Of a stretch of 7,065 bases of DNA, positions 6,804 to 7,065 are shown one piece after another (the first letter of the stretch is position 1; each line of letters begins with the position of its first letter). The stretch is from an uncultured Collinsella sp. (GTDB taxonomy: Bacteria; Actinomycetota; Coriobacteriia; Coriobacteriales; Coriobacteriaceae). The stretch spans positions 1 through 7,065 of the forward strand of contig CABQHR010000092.1 in the NCBI GenBank assembly GCA_902463875.1. The letters run 5' to 3'. The translations under genes and the position numbers were made by a program. The notes beneath the pieces were generated by a model. The model saw only the letters and a list, made by a program, of their open reading frames with translations, was not told the DNA's origin and searched no databases.

Positions 6804-6821
6804 CATGGCCCGCTGGCCATG
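6804..6821 (+). other. Small hairpin in the leader of the downstream gene
   Basis: CATGGCC (6804-6810) and GGCCATG (6815-6821) form a 7-bp stem with a 4-nt loop, 23 bp before the ATG at 6845. No T-run follows. It would lie in the 5' UTR if the candidate promoter is right, and could affect translation of a gene whose own Shine-Dalgarno (GGA at 6835-6837) is weak. Confidence 0.35.
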
Positions 6822-6844
6822 ACTGTATAGAACTGGATCGTACT

Positions 6845-7065
6845 ATGAGATTGATTCACAACAGCCGCCTACCGCAGTTTCGCACTCCGTTTGGCGCTGT
6901 GACCACCGGAACTTCCGTTTCACTCTCGGTGATTTTGGAGGATGCCGATCCCAACCAGGCAACACTCACCCTGCGCACCTGGGTCGATGAAGTCGGCGAG
7001 ACCCTGATTCCAATGGAGCACGAAGGCGATGGCATTTTTACCGGCGAGCTCAAATGCACTGAACC
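6845..7065 (+). CDS. Probable GH13-type alpha-glucan-active enzyme, N-terminal fragment
   Basis: The frame is open from the ATG at 6845 to the window end, giving about 73 residues starting MRLIHNSRLPQFRTPFGAVT. The pattern of a short His-Asn-Ser-Arg strand, then FRTPFGAV, a TGTSVSLSVILEDADP strand and a TLRTWVDEVGE strand ending in DGIFTGEL looks like the beta-sandwich domain that precedes the catalytic barrel in many Gram-positive GH13 amylases and neopullulanase-like enzymes. The catalytic domain is outside the window, so hydrolysis, debranching or transfer cannot be told apart. The gene has its own spacer with a terminator behind glgA and a candidate promoter, so it is probably a separate transcription unit. 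The Shine-Dalgarno is weak (GGA 8 nt upstream). Assignment rests on pattern recognition of a non-catalytic domain and on context. Confidence 0.65.
   Translation, partial: MRLIHNSRLPQFRTPFGAVTTGTSVSLSVILEDADPNQATLTLRTWVDEVGETLIPMEHEGDGIFTGELKCTE

Noticed and set aside
1..7065. CRISPR arrays, tRNA/rRNA genes, insertion sequences, attachment sites
   Set aside because: I saw no spaced direct repeats, no cloverleaf or conserved rRNA stretches, no transposase frame and no terminal inverted repeats.

Overview
The window is a stretch of a storage-polysaccharide (glycogen / alpha-glucan) locus, with every recognisable gene on the + strand. In order it holds the C-terminal part of a glycogen phosphorylase (glgP), glucose-1-phosphate adenylyltransferase (glgC), its non-catalytic paralogue glgD, a glycogen synthase (glgA) with a very unusual lysine-rich tail, an intrinsic terminator, and the start of a probable GH13-type alpha-glucan-active enzyme cut off by the window end. 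The G+C-rich sequence, strong GC bias at third codon positions, the GlgC+GlgD pair (typical of Firmicutes and some Actinobacteria) and histone-H1-like Lys/Ala/Thr sequence suggest a Gram-positive gut anaerobe of the Coriobacteriia type (Collinsella-like). That assignment is inference from style and was not checked by a search.

Layout. 1-1788: glgP, 5' end missing. 1789-1893: spacer with a 9-bp GC-rich hairpin and a strong Shine-Dalgarno sequence for glgC. 1894-3042: glgC. 3047-4200: glgD, broken as read by a 26-bp near-tandem duplication at 3203-3254. 4201-4290: spacer with a perfect 12-bp inverted repeat ahead of glgA. 4291-6627: glgA, a normal GT5 synthase of about 490 residues followed by a 288-residue low-complexity tail. 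6628-6844: terminator, then a possible promoter/operator region. 6845-7065: N-terminal fragment of the next enzyme.

How the genes work together. GlgC (helped by GlgD where GlgD is functional) makes ADP-glucose from glucose-1-phosphate and ATP. GlgA adds the glucose to alpha-1,4-glucan chains. GlgP phosphorolyses chains back to glucose-1-phosphate, the substrate of GlgC. No branching enzyme is visible in the window.

The observations most worth following are: (1) the GlgA tail, built from only nine kinds of amino acid, strongly basic beyond its first 60 residues, organised in alternating acidic and basic blocks with three RKR motifs; (2) the glgD duplication, whose two copies differ at one synonymous base, so it is either a real recent frameshift or an assembly artefact that joined two strain haplotypes; (3) hairpins in both longer intergenic gaps that lack the U-tract of a terminator.
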